Shown here: one piece after another, positions 8,056 to 16,698 of the stretch
Layout: each line of letters opens with the position of its first letter
Numbering within the stretch: position 1 is the first letter of the stretch
Source of the DNA: Anaerolineales bacterium UBA6055
GTDB taxonomy: Bacteria; Chloroflexota; Anaerolineae; Aggregatilineales; Phototrophicaceae
NCBI GenBank assembly: GCA_002428985.1
Contig: DIYL01000002.1
Location: 372,001 to 436,000, forward strand
Reading direction: 5' to 3'
Length of the DNA stretch: 64,000 nucleotides
Notes under the pieces: model-generated
The model's database searches: none
Told to the model about the DNA's origin: nothing
The model's input: only the letters and a program-made list of their open reading frames with translations
Position numbers and translations under genes: made by a program

Positions 8056-9299
8056 GTGTGTTGATTATCGGCGCAGGGTTCGCGGGACTATCAGCAGGCT
8101 ATCATCTCACACAAGCAGGACGCGAAGTCACAATCCTCGAAGCACGCGATCGGATCGGCGGACGTGTGTGGACGAGTCATGATTTTGCAGATTTGCCTGT
8201 AGAATTTGGCGGGGAGATGATTCATGGTAATACCGTCAATACGTGGGAATGGGTCAACAAACTCGGATTGAAAACATTACACTGGCAAAAAGATATGCAT
8301 GCTATGATCCGCACCGAAGATGACCAGTGGTTACCAATCGATGAAGCCCGCGAAAAATCCCCTGCATTGGCACTGACGCGTTCATGGGATATTGCCCATC
8401 TAGGCGAACCCAACGACGATGAAGACTTAGAGACATACCTCAAGCGCATCGGCTTAACTGAGGAGCATCTTCGGTATACACAACGTATGTTCGCCAATTC
8501 CGAAGGCGACAATATGAATGTGCTCAGTGCAAAAGCTCACGCTTCACTATTTCATGATCGCGATACAGCAGATGGATATGGAGATCATCGCATTCTCGAT
8601 GGGTACTCTGCTTACTACAACAAATTGGCAGAAGGTCTCGATATTCGGCTCAACACAGTTGTGACCGAAATTGATTGGTCAGATACCGTCACAGTTACAA
8701 CCGCTGACGGAAAGACATATACAGGGGATGATGCTGTAATTACGCTACCACTTGGCGTCTTACAGGCAAATGTCATCAAATTCACACCAGAACTACCACG
8801 AATCAAACAAGAAGCCCTTGAAGGTTTGGGCATGGGTCCCGTGATGAAGATGATCTATCTATTCGATGAACCCATCACCGACCCATCAATTGGTGTCATT
8901 TTGTCCAAGCAAAACCCTCCCGTATGGTGGTCGCCGACAATTGGACAGTCCGACACACAGTTTGTCTGGACAGCATTTTTCTCAGGTGATTATGCACGGG
9001 AGATGATTGCACTAGGTGAAGAACAAGCGCTACAAGCGGGTTTACAAACCTTACGCGATGAACTCGGCAAATCTGATCTCAATTACAAAAAAGCACAATG
9101 GATATGTTGGCCTCTCGATGAATTTTCGCGTGGAGGTTATAGTTATTGTAGACCCGGTCATTATGATGCCCGCGACAAATTAGCACAACCAACCCCACCG
9201 TTATATTGGGCTGGCGAAGCAACAGCACCACATGATTTAACAGCAATGGTACATGGTGCATATTTTACCGGTCAGCGAGCATCGGATGAAATTCTATAG
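8052..9299 (+). CDS. FAD-dependent amine oxidase (second of a tandem pair)
   Basis: This 415-residue paralogue of the preceding gene is recognisably alike over the full length, with the same motifs IGAGFAG, EARDRIGGRVWT and YWAGEATAPHDLTAMVHGAY. The close match and the ATGA overlap point to a tandem duplication with later divergence. Differences cluster in mid-protein, for example HASLFHDRDTADGYGDH against HATVLQSSEDGDFSDH, which may alter substrate choice. Both copies keep the FAD-binding residues, so both are probably active. Confidence 0.9.
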   Translation: MSVLIIGAGFAGLSAGYHLTQAGREVTILEARDRIGGRVWTSHDFADLPVEFGGEMIHGNTVNTWEWVNKLGLKTLHWQKDMHAMIRTEDDQWLPIDEAREKSPALALTRSWDIAHLGEPNDDEDLETYLKRIGLTEEHLRYTQRMFANSEGDNMNVLSAKAHASLFHDRDTADGYGDHRILDGYSAYYNKLAEGLDIRLNTVVTEIDWSDTVTVTTADGKTYTGDDAVITLPLGVLQANVIKFTPELPRIKQEALEGLGMGPVMKMIYLFDEPITDPSIGVILSKQNPPVWWSPTIGQSDTQFVWTAFFSGDYAREMIALGEEQALQAGLQTLRDELGKSDLNYKKAQWICWPLDEFSRGGYSYCRPGHYDARDKLAQPTPPLYWAGEATAPHDLTAMVHGAYFTGQRASDEIL

Positions 9300-9410
9300 A
9301 AATAAAGAAGTGACAAGGAGCATTTAGTCAGCATACATGAGAATTTATTGGTATCCTATTCGTATAAGTAGTTTTATTGTAAATGAGACATTGAAGGTTA
9401 GGTAACGATC

Positions 9411-9830
9411 ATGAGTTTAAATGCAATAGCTTTACTCGTTTTTCCCGCACTACTCGTCATGAGCCTGTATATCATCCACTATGGACAATCCCCAACAGCA
9501 TCCAGAAAACAAGCCAACCAACGCATTAAGCGTTATGCCATCGGCATATTCCTTGGCTGGTTTGCATCGGTAACAGCGATTGTTGCATTGCTTGCTTCGG
9601 TACTCAGTGATAATTGTCAGTATGCAGGTCAAATTTTGGAAACTTGTATTCTAAACTCCGGCGATTTACTACAAGTAAGTTTGGTGTTAGGTATGATCGC
9701 ATTGATGGCACTTATTCCGACGGCAATTTTATATATCGGTTTACACCTATTCCATCATTTTTATGTCGGTTATGACAAGCCCAAAGGCAAACCAAAATAT
9801 AAAAAACAAAATGAACAAACTGTAGGATAA
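9411..9830 (+). CDS. Small integral membrane protein, unknown
   Basis: I do not recognise this 139-residue protein. It has three hydrophobic segments, near residues 5-22, 44-65 and 82-108. There is one Cys pair in the middle loop (NCQYAGQILETC) and a Lys-rich C-terminal tail. The paired cysteines and external loop could form a disulfide. It sits between the amine oxidases and the amidase, on the same strand with short gaps, so it is probably cotranscribed. A role in handling amines or peroxide would be speculation. Confidence 0.7.
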   Translation: MSLNAIALLVFPALLVMSLYIIHYGQSPTASRKQANQRIKRYAIGIFLGWFASVTAIVALLASVLSDNCQYAGQILETCILNSGDLLQVSLVLGMIALMALIPTAILYIGLHLFHHFYVGYDKPKGKPKYKKQNEQTVG

Positions 9831-9836
9831 GGCATT

Positions 9837-10721
9837 ATGCAAGACATTCATATCGCCCTTGCACAAGGGCATTGGACAGGCGACCAAGAAACCACAAAAG
9901 ATCTTTATCGTGATCTGGTTGCAGAGGCTGTCCAAACGGGGGCGACATTAATTTGTCTCCCCGAATTTTCAATTCTGCCATATTTCCCAGGTGTACGGGA
10001 TAAAGCGGGCTTTCGCTGGGCAGAGCCATTATATGGTGGTGCATCAGAGCAATTTTTTGGTGAGCTGGCTAGCAAACATAACGTCAGCATCGTCGGTAGT
10101 TTATTCGAACAAGATGGTGATGATTATTGGGACACTGCAACTATTCACACGCCAGATGGTAAACTAAGCCACTATACACGCAAAGTCCACATCCCATCAG
10201 GAGACGGCTATCACGAAACAGATTATTTTGAAGGCTATGGTGATTTTCCAGTACATAATATCGGCACGGTCAAAATGGCTACCCCAACCTGTTATGACCA
10301 GTGGTTTCCTGAGTTAGCCCGAATTTATGCGTTGAATGGTGCGGAATTTATCTATTATCCGACAGCGATTGGAAGCGAACCGACTGCCCCCGATTTTGAT
10401 TCAGCCAATGCATGGCAGACTGTGATGCGTGGTCATGCCGTTGCCAACGGATTATTCATTGCAGCATGTAATCGCGTTGGGCATGAAAATCGTGTGACAT
10501 TTTATGGCAGTAGCTTCATCTGTGATCCACTCGGCAACATCCTTGCGCAAGCAAGTCGAGATCAAGATGAAGTCATTCACACAGTACTCAAGGAAGATGT
10601 ACGTGCACAATATCTGGATTTATTCCCATTGTTACATCAACGCCGTCCACAACATTACACACGTCTACTGGATAAGTATGAAGCTCAACCTGAAGGTCGC
10701 TGGCAGGACGAGTTGAACTAG
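9837..10721 (+). CDS. aguB: Carbon-nitrogen hydrolase, probable N-carbamoylputrescine amidase
   Basis: This is a 294-residue nitrilase-superfamily enzyme with the full catalytic triad: Glu43 (LPEFS), Lys116 (YTRKVHIPSGDGYHE) and Cys152 (TPTCYDQWFPE). The segments around Lys and Cys are those of N-carbamoylputrescine amidase, which releases putrescine, CO2 and ammonia. Length fits AguB. No agmatine deiminase gene is in the window, so the carbamoyl substrate would have to come from elsewhere. It may instead act on an acetylated or carbamoylated amine made by the operon's GNAT. Its stop codon overlaps that of the convergent DsrE-like gene. Confidence 0.85.
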   Translation: MQDIHIALAQGHWTGDQETTKDLYRDLVAEAVQTGATLICLPEFSILPYFPGVRDKAGFRWAEPLYGGASEQFFGELASKHNVSIVGSLFEQDGDDYWDTATIHTPDGKLSHYTRKVHIPSGDGYHETDYFEGYGDFPVHNIGTVKMATPTCYDQWFPELARIYALNGAEFIYYPTAIGSEPTAPDFDSANAWQTVMRGHAVANGLFIAACNRVGHENRVTFYGSSFICDPLGNILAQASRDQDEVIHTVLKEDVRAQYLDLFPLLHQRRPQHYTRLLDKYEAQPEGRWQDELN

Positions 10722-11086
10722 AAATTCATGACTTGATAGCCACTCTTGATGAGGTTGCGGAAACTGGGATGTTTATGATATTCGTCTAGTAAACGCAACC
10801 CTGCGTTACGGGCATCATTTTCGAGGTTATGTTGAGCGACACAATAACGGCACACCCCTGTAATAACATCTTCGACAGCTTTAAATGCAGGGTATAATCT
10901 ATGTGATGGGTCGCTGATGATAACAGCCGTACGTGTCCCTTCGCCATCAAAGATCACATCAACGTAGTCACCGCTACCTTTGAATTCACGGGCAGCTTCC
11001 AGTGCATTATAGACTTTCATTGCACTTTCACGGTTATCAACACTGCTGTGAATGACAATTGCAACTTTAAGAAGGTCGTCTGACAT
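10718..11086 (-). CDS. DsrE-like small protein
   Basis: This 122-residue protein has the alternating strand/helix pattern of the DsrE fold. It starts KVAIVIHS, continues with VDVIFDGEG and has a Cys pair in GVCRYCVAQ. The ATG of MSDDLLKVA is preferred over an in-frame codon 27 bases upstream, because AGGGT is at the right distance. DsrE-fold proteins often move sulfur or act as small oligomeric regulators. The CxxC motif (CRYC) may be redox-active or metal-binding. It is convergent with the amidase gene and shares its stop region. Confidence 0.65.
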   Translation of the reverse strand: MSDDLLKVAIVIHSSVDNRESAMKVYNALEAAREFKGSGDYVDVIFDGEGTRTAVIISDPSHRLYPAFKAVEDVITGVCRYCVAQHNLENDARNAGLRLLDEYHKHPSFRNLIKSGYQVMNF

Positions 11087-11196
11087 TTTAATTACCCTAG
11101 CGTCTGGTATCAATCTTGTTAAATATTTAGACGCATTCGCAATCCAAAATATTACAACCTATGGCCAGTATAGGCATCGACAGGATATACCGTATT

Positions 11197-12558
11197 ATGC
11201 CAACGATCAATTTAGTAACCGAAATTCCCGGACCCAAAAGTCAAGCATTAGTCGCCCGTCGTGAACACGCAACATCCAAAGGCGCGGCAAAATTAACCCA
11301 AATCGCAGTTGAATCGGCAAACGGGTCAGCAGTGACCGATGTTGATGGCAACACCTATATTGACCTCGCAGGTGGTATCGGCACACTCGCTGTTGGGCAT
11401 ACCCCAGAAAATGTGGTCAATGCCCTCAAAGAACAAGCCGAAAAGCTAATTCATATGTGTTCGATTGTCTCGACTTATGAACCGTTTGTTGAAGTCGCAG
11501 AATTATTGAATGCAGTCACCCCGGGTGATCATCCGAAGAAAACAGTTTTACTCAATAGCGGTGCAGAAGCCGTCGAAGCCGCTGTAAAAATAGCCCGTGC
11601 CCATACGGGTCGACAAGCGATCATTGTGTTTGAAGGCGCATATCACGGACGTACGAACATGACGATGGCAATGACCAGCAAATATTCACTCTTCAAAAAA
11701 GGATTTGGGCCATTTGCACCAGAAGTCTATCGTCTGCCATTCCCAAATCCATACCGCACGCCAATGGGCATGAGCGAAGAAGAATATATTGAATATGCTA
11801 TCCAACAGCTAGATAATGCCTTTATCGCTCAAGTTGATCCATCCGCAGTTGCAGCGATTGTCATCGAAACAGTACAGGGTGAAGGCGGATTTATCGCAAC
11901 CCCACCCCGTTTCTTAGAGCGGATTCGGCAACTGTGTGACGAACACGACATCGTCATGATCGCCGATGAAATTCAATGTGGTTTTGGGCGGACAGGCAAG
12001 CTTTTTGCTATCGAACATTATGGTATCATCCCCGACCTAATTACTACTGCAAAATCGTTAGCAGCAGGAATGCCTTTAGCCGCTGTTGTTGGACGTGCAG
12101 ATATTATGGATGCGCCCCATCCGGGTGGACTCGGTGGCACATATAGTGGTAACCCTCTGGCTTGTGTTGCGGCGATTGAAGCCATTAAAATGATTAACAC
12201 ACCCGAATTTCTCGCTCGGTCGGTGGAAGTGGGGGAACACATTCGCGGGTATCTTGATAAAATTATGGCAGAAAACGAAATCGTCGGAGATGTACGCGGG
12301 TTAGGCTCAATGTTAGCGATGGAATTAGTGCATGATCGTCTGACTAAAGAACCCGCATCTAACGAAACGACACAAGTCAATCGCGAGACGATTGAGCGCG
12401 GAGTCATCACAATCCGTGCAGGACTTTATAGCAATTGTGTGCGCTTTTTACCGCCACTCAACATCACAGATGAACAAATTGATGAAGCGATGGCTGTTGT
12501 CGCCGATTGCGTTGCACATATAAATAATGAACACAAATTAGGACAGGCAGGTGATTAA
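11197..12558 (+). CDS. gabT: Class III aminotransferase, probable 4-aminobutyrate aminotransferase
   Basis: This 453-residue PLP enzyme opens with EIPGPKSQALVARR, typical of GABA aminotransferases. The PLP lysine is Lys286 in TTAKSLAAGMP. The cofactor-binding IADEIQCGFGRTGK and the SGAEAVEAAVKIAR segment are intact. GabT converts GABA plus an oxo-acid to succinate semialdehyde, the usual exit from putrescine breakdown. The start is set at MPTINLV, with AGGA upstream, rather than at a codon 36 bases earlier. It abuts the PhzF gene with no gap. Close relatives act on other omega-amines, so the specificity is inferred. Confidence 0.88.
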   Translation: MPTINLVTEIPGPKSQALVARREHATSKGAAKLTQIAVESANGSAVTDVDGNTYIDLAGGIGTLAVGHTPENVVNALKEQAEKLIHMCSIVSTYEPFVEVAELLNAVTPGDHPKKTVLLNSGAEAVEAAVKIARAHTGRQAIIVFEGAYHGRTNMTMAMTSKYSLFKKGFGPFAPEVYRLPFPNPYRTPMGMSEEEYIEYAIQQLDNAFIAQVDPSAVAAIVIETVQGEGGFIATPPRFLERIRQLCDEHDIVMIADEIQCGFGRTGKLFAIEHYGIIPDLITTAKSLAAGMPLAAVVGRADIMDAPHPGGLGGTYSGNPLACVAAIEAIKMINTPEFLARSVEVGEHIRGYLDKIMAENEIVGDVRGLGSMLAMELVHDRLTKEPASNETTQVNRETIERGVITIRAGLYSNCVRFLPPLNITDEQIDEAMAVVADCVAHINNEHKLGQAGD

Positions 12559-13437
12559 ATGTCACGGTTAGAATTCTTTATCGTCGATGTCTTTACCATC
12601 GGCAGAAAATACACAGGCAATCAATTAGCCGTTTACATCGGTAATCCACCAACCGATATTATGCAACAATTGGCGAAGGAAATTAATTTCTCTGAAATTA
12701 CATTTGTAACCTCGACCGAAATGGAAAACGGGGGCTACAATGTGCGGATTTTCATGCCAGAAGTCGAAGCACCATTCGCGGGACATCCCACACTTGGTAC
12801 AGCATACATTATCCAGCGCGAGATCATCGGTGAAAAAGTCGACCAAATCAATCTCAATCTACAAGTCGGGCAAATTCCAGTAACATTTGGTGACGATGGT
12901 GTCATTTGGATGCAACAAAATCCGCCGACTTTCGGGCATCTATTCGAAGCGGAACAGGTCGCGCGTATCCTAAATGTCGATGTCAGTGATATTGATACAC
13001 GCTACCCAATCCAAGAAGTCTCAACCGGATTGCCATTTATGATTGTACCGATGGTGTCTTTAGACGCTGTCAACAAAGCCAAAGTCAATCTTGATCGGTT
13101 ACGGGCGCGGTTAGGTGCATATGACACAATTGGACCCGCTATTTTCTGTGCCGAAGCCGTTAATGAGGAAAACGATATTCATGTACGTGTCCTTGATGAT
13201 ATTTACGGCGCACCGGAAGATCCTGCAACAGGCAGTGCGAATGGGTGCATCGCAAGCTATCTGATTAAGCACAATTACTTCGACAGCCAGAAAATCTCGA
13301 TTCGCTCGGAACAAGGCTATCAAATTGGTCGTCCATCCCTATTACATTTAGAAGCTGAACAAACTGATGATGCCATCATCGTTCGTGTCGGTGGCGAAGT
13401 CGAAATGGTCGCACAGGGTCGTTTAGCGTCGGATTAA
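12559..13437 (+). CDS. PhzF-family isomerase/epimerase
   Basis: This 292-residue PhzF-fold protein has Glu46 (INFSEITFV) at the catalytic position. The paired halves are marked by FAGHPTLGTAY and DPATGSANGC. Characterised PhzF isomerises a dihydroanthranilate; most genomic members have unknown substrates and do not make phenazines. It starts directly after the gabT stop with GGTGATTAA upstream, so the two genes are one transcript. Its last 40 bases (13398-13437, ending exactly at the stop codon) recur 960 bp downstream at the far end of an inserted segment. Confidence 0.88.
   Translation: MSRLEFFIVDVFTIGRKYTGNQLAVYIGNPPTDIMQQLAKEINFSEITFVTSTEMENGGYNVRIFMPEVEAPFAGHPTLGTAYIIQREIIGEKVDQINLNLQVGQIPVTFGDDGVIWMQQNPPTFGHLFEAEQVARILNVDVSDIDTRYPIQEVSTGLPFMIVPMVSLDAVNKAKVNLDRLRARLGAYDTIGPAIFCAEAVNEENDIHVRVLDDIYGAPEDPATGSANGCIASYLIKHNYFDSQKISIRSEQGYQIGRPSLLHLEAEQTDDAIIVRVGGEVEMVAQGRLASD
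13398..13437 (+). repeat. 40-bp direct repeat, copy 1 (3' end of the PhzF gene)
   Basis: This is the left copy of a perfect 40-bp direct repeat. It begins AGTCGAAATGG and ends GCGTCGGATTAA with the PhzF stop codon. The flanking bases differ from copy 2 on both sides. On the other strand it also encodes the last four residues and stop of the inserted ORF. Confidence 0.95.
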
Positions 13438-14211
13438 GTAAAAGTCATAGTGAAAATGTTGTTTAATCAGACTATTTATAGAATCTGTACGCTGAGACTC
13501 TAAATGTTGGAGCAGATGCTGTAAGGCACGATAGGGAATATCAGAATTAATCAAATATTTTTGCCCTTGGGTAATCAAACACCATGGGTATACATCTTGC
13601 GAGCTAGATGCAATCGTTGTAAATGATGTTTCTGTAAGTATAGAAACCGATTGGTAAGGATAATGGTCAGTCATAAATCTAATCCAATAGCATGGTTTGT
13701 TCTCAAATTTTGCCTGCATTATCGTCTCGAAAAAGGCTTGTACAACATAAGAGGGGATCGTTATATCTTTAACCGTTGAGGTAAATTTCTTATATGTGAT
13801 CGAAAAGCGCGCTTCCCCAACTAGCTCGCCATTTATCAGTTTCAGTCGATATTCAGCTCTATGTGGCGCTGTTTCATTATAACCCTTCCAATTATTCTGT
13901 ATACGAACTTCCTTAACTTCATCCAACAGGGTATATGAGGGTAGTGAAAAGAAAGGTGGCAACAATAGATATGAAAGCAAGTTAATGTGCTTCTGGATTC
14001 CTTCTACAGCAACTATCAAAAGCAAAGCATATTGTGGATGCACTTTATTGGGATCAAGATGAGGATTGCAAGGCTTAGTTAATTCGGGTTCTTTCGATAT
14101 AGATATGAATGAGATCATTTTCAAAATAATCAGATAATAAAACAAGAAAAAGCCTGGGGTTATATATTCAGGCAAATTATCAAAAACGAATTTATCAGTT
14201 TTTTCTGACAC
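13423..14211 (-). CDS. AT-rich ORF of unknown function carried by the insertion
   Basis: I do not recognise this 262-residue protein. It starts at a GTG and has two hydrophobic stretches, near residues 19-36 and 63-92. These are followed by a predicted beta-rich soluble domain with many Tyr and Phe (for example YRLKLINGELVGEARFSITY). It ends in LIRR plus stop, encoded inside repeat copy 1. A membrane-attached, cytoplasmic or external domain is plausible. Base composition differs from its neighbours, consistent with transfer. It is the only candidate cargo of the insertion. Confidence 0.65.
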   Translation of the reverse strand: MSEKTDKFVFDNLPEYITPGFFLFYYLIILKMISFISISKEPELTKPCNPHLDPNKVHPQYALLLIVAVEGIQKHINLLSYLLLPPFFSLPSYTLLDEVKEVRIQNNWKGYNETAPHRAEYRLKLINGELVGEARFSITYKKFTSTVKDITIPSYVVQAFFETIMQAKFENKPCYWIRFMTDHYPYQSVSILTETSFTTIASSSQDVYPWCLITQGQKYLINSDIPYRALQHLLQHLESQRTDSINSLIKQHFHYDFYLIRR

Positions 14212-14272
14212 AATAGCATCCAGTACATAATCAGGATTTTCTCTACCCTAACAATGCGCACATTAGAATGAT

Positions 14273-14288
14273 CTATGTAATTACATAG
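14273..14288. promoter_or_regulatory. 16-bp perfect palindrome upstream of the inserted ORF
   Basis: CTATGTAATTACATAG is its own reverse complement and lies about 60 bp upstream of the GTG start of the inserted ORF. Its size and symmetry suit a dimeric repressor site. The insertion encodes no recognisable DNA-binding protein, so any regulator would be a host one or the ORF itself. Confidence 0.45.
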
Positions 14289-14357
14289 CCACATATCTCT
14301 AACACATTTCTATGAGAAGAGCTACATATTGTATTACCTGATAATGTTGGATGTTGC

Positions 14358-14397
14358 AGTCGAAATGGTCGCACAGGGTCGTTTAGCGTCGGATTAA
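14358..14397 (+). repeat. 40-bp direct repeat, copy 2
   Basis: This is the right copy of the PhzF 3'-end repeat, identical over all 40 bases to 13398-13437. It is directly followed by the stop codon of the convergent histidine kinase gene. It is not part of a readable PhzF gene here; only the tail of that gene is present. Confidence 0.95.
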
Positions 14398-15762
14398 TTA
14401 TCGAAGGGGCAATCGAATCCGCATGGTTGTCCCTTTTCCAACTACACTTTCCGCACTGATCTCTCCACCATGTGCCGAAACAATCGACTTCGCAATCGCC
14501 AAACCGAGCCCACTTTCACTATCCTGCTGATAACGTGATTCTGTCACACGATAAAATCGAGCGAAAATATTTTGTAAGTGTTCCGGTGCAATGCCACTCC
14601 CTGTATCTTTCACAGTTAATTCCAACATGCCCTCAATACGTTTTGCAGACAGCATAATTTGACCGCCTTCGGGTGTAAATCGTAGTGAGTTACTGACGAG
14701 ATTACCCAATACCTGCACCATCCGATCTCGATCCAATTGAACAAGGGGCAATGTTTCGTCCACATCAACCAAAAGCGTTACATGTTGCGAATCAGCAAGT
14801 GGGGCAAAAGATGTTTGGACTTGTTTCAATAACTCGTCAGGTGCAACTGTCAATAACGTCAAATTGAGCTCACCTGCATCCGCAAGTGATAGTGTGCGCA
14901 GGTCTTCGATGAGGCGTTTGAGCAGTTGCGACTCTTGATAGAGCGTGTCAAAGCGGGCTTGCGTTGGTTTCAAAGACCCATCACGCAACCCTTCTAGATA
15001 ACCCGAAATTACGGTGAGTGGCGTGCGTAAATCATGGGCAATATCGGCTGTCATTTGTCGCCGGAGTTGATTCACCCGCTGTAACTCTTCACCCATCTGA
15101 TTAAACGCCTCAGCGAGTGTTCCCAGTTCGTCATTTGTCCGCACAGGTACACGCTGGTCGAATTTGCCTTGCTGGATACTACCAATCGCATCCGTTAATT
15201 CCGCCAGTGGACGCAAAAATTGACGCGATAGCAGTGCGCCGATAATTACCGCAATAATCACTGCGCCAACCGCTGCAATCAATAAAGTTCGATTGGTACG
15301 CTCTAGAAATTGCAATTCGGCTTCATCAAGAATCCTAGGTGCTGTAATTATTAGCGTCCCAACCCGTTCACCCTCAGCAAAAATAGGCGTTCCACCATTA
15401 TTGATATCTTCTTGTGAGACAACATCATCGATCTTCAGATGATCAGAAGATTTAACAACAACCCCATTCACATCTACAATAGCAACTGGCGATTTTTGTT
15501 CGCGACGGTTTTCATTATTGCGCTGTCGCCATGGACGCGACCCTGCTTCCAGCAACGTCCGTTCAATATTGTCAAATGACCTAAACTCAGAAAAATAATC
15601 ACCAGCAATTTCAGCAATCGTCGTTTCAAATTCTTCATCCCGAAAGCGTTGAAACTCTGATGAGTTGATCTGTGTCGCCAACAGACCAACCAATACAATC
15701 CCAACAAGACTGGTGATGACCAGTGTCAAACTCCATTTAAAGCGTAACGATTGCATCATCAT
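14398..15762 (-). CDS. Sensor histidine kinase with HAMP domain
   Basis: This 454-residue membrane kinase has one membrane segment near residues 10-29 and a second near 158-177. Between them is an extracytoplasmic sensing region of about 130 residues. HAMP follows (about 178-232), then HisKA with His243 in HDLRTPLTVISGYLEG. The HATPase domain has the N box LGNLVSNSLRF, DTGSGI and GLGLAI. It autophosphorylates and passes phosphate to the OmpR-type regulator encoded just upstream, 3 bp away. The signal sensed is unknown. Its 3' end abuts the insertion described above. Confidence 0.92.
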   Translation of the reverse strand: MMMQSLRFKWSLTLVITSLVGIVLVGLLATQINSSEFQRFRDEEFETTIAEIAGDYFSEFRSFDNIERTLLEAGSRPWRQRNNENRREQKSPVAIVDVNGVVVKSSDHLKIDDVVSQEDINNGGTPIFAEGERVGTLIITAPRILDEAELQFLERTNRTLLIAAVGAVIIAVIIGALLSRQFLRPLAELTDAIGSIQQGKFDQRVPVRTNDELGTLAEAFNQMGEELQRVNQLRRQMTADIAHDLRTPLTVISGYLEGLRDGSLKPTQARFDTLYQESQLLKRLIEDLRTLSLADAGELNLTLLTVAPDELLKQVQTSFAPLADSQHVTLLVDVDETLPLVQLDRDRMVQVLGNLVSNSLRFTPEGGQIMLSAKRIEGMLELTVKDTGSGIAPEHLQNIFARFYRVTESRYQQDSESGLGLAIAKSIVSAHGGEISAESVVGKGTTMRIRLPLR

Positions 15763-15765
15763 AGA

Positions 15766-16452
15766 TTAATCCGTTTCTGAAAAACGATACCCAACACCAA
15801 ATACAGTCAGGATATAAATCGGGTGAGCCGGGTCAGGTTCAATTTTGGCACGCAAATTTCGGATATGTACGTCAATTGTACGCTCCACGCGTTCAAACGC
15901 ATCTTGTCGTAAATGCTCCAATAACTCAGAACGTGAAAATACACGTCCTGTTGCGGTCATCATCGCGACTAAAATCTCAAACTCCGATGGGGTGAGGTCA
16001 ATTCGATTATCCTCAACACGAACGACCCGTGTCGACTTATCGACGGTAATGTTGCCAGCCCGCAAAATTTCGGATGGATTCTCATCCTTATTGTAACGAC
16101 GTAATACAGCCCGTATCCGTGCGACAAGTTCGGACATACCAAAAGGTTTCGTCACATAATCGTCGGCACCAAGTTCTAAGCCGATCACCTTATCAGTCTC
16201 GTCTAACCGTGCCGTTAACATAATCACAGGCGTATCGCGCTCTTTGCGATAATTTCGCATGAACTCAAAGCCATCCATTTCCGGCATCATGATGTCTAGA
16301 AGTAACAAATCAGGTTTTTCGTGGCGCGCCACAATCAGCCCCTCACGTCCGTTGGTCGCACTCACAACACGATAATTATGTTCGGTGAGGTATTCTCGTA
16401 ACAGTCTCACGACACTCGCTGTATCATCAATAACAAGGATTGTTTTGCTCAT
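15766..16452 (-). CDS. OmpR-family response regulator
   Basis: This 228-residue regulator has a receiver domain with acidic pair Asp9/Asp10, phospho-acceptor Asp53 (LLLDIMMPEMDG) and Lys in VTKPFG. A winged-helix DNA-binding domain follows from about residue 130 (DLTPSEFEILVAMM ... RTIDVHIRNLRAKIE). It is cotranscribed with the histidine kinase downstream and is its likely partner. AGGAAATAAATC precedes the ATG. The target genes are not evident. A shared 246-bp region separates it from the divergent ald gene. Confidence 0.93.
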   Translation of the reverse strand: MSKTILVIDDTASVVRLLREYLTEHNYRVVSATNGREGLIVARHEKPDLLLLDIMMPEMDGFEFMRNYRKERDTPVIMLTARLDETDKVIGLELGADDYVTKPFGMSELVARIRAVLRRYNKDENPSEILRAGNITVDKSTRVVRVEDNRIDLTPSEFEILVAMMTATGRVFSRSELLEHLRQDAFERVERTIDVHIRNLRAKIEPDPAHPIYILTVFGVGYRFSETD

Positions 16453-16620
16453 GATTTATTTCCTATTGAATCGACTCTATTTATAGTTTATCGCAGACAT
16501 GTTCAGAAGATGTTTAGACTTTAGCAACGATCTGTAATTCACATTCTTATCGATATTCCCTCATCAGACGAACATTTACTTAATCGTTTATTTATGCAAA
16601 ATGTAGAAATTCAAACATTA

Positions 16621-16691
16621 TGTCCTAATTTAATAGACAAAAATACTACATCATGTACAATTATCATAAGTATGTTAAACAGATTAGGACA
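16621..16691 (+). promoter_or_regulatory. Possible Shine-Dalgarno-sequestering leader of ald
   Basis: TGTCCTAAT (16621-16629) is the exact complement of ATTAGGACA (16683-16691), separated by 53 bases. The right arm contains AGGA, the ribosome-binding sequence of ald, whose ATG follows at 16699. Pairing would hide it. Nothing in the loop marks a known riboswitch class. It could be a translation switch or a chance match. Confidence 0.4.
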
Positions 16692-16698
16692 ACAGATT

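Larger units (their letters stand above)
13438..14397. mobile_element. 960-bp AT-rich insertion bounded by the 40-bp repeat
   Basis: The segment between the end of repeat copy 1 and the end of copy 2 is visibly more AT-rich than the genes on either side and holds one ORF. If it is removed together with one repeat copy, the PhzF stop codon directly abuts the stop codon of the convergent histidine kinase gene, which looks like the ancestral layout. Its structure resembles an element integrated at a gene 3' end with restoration of that end. No integrase, transposase or terminal inverted repeat is visible, so the mechanism is open. Confidence 0.65.
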
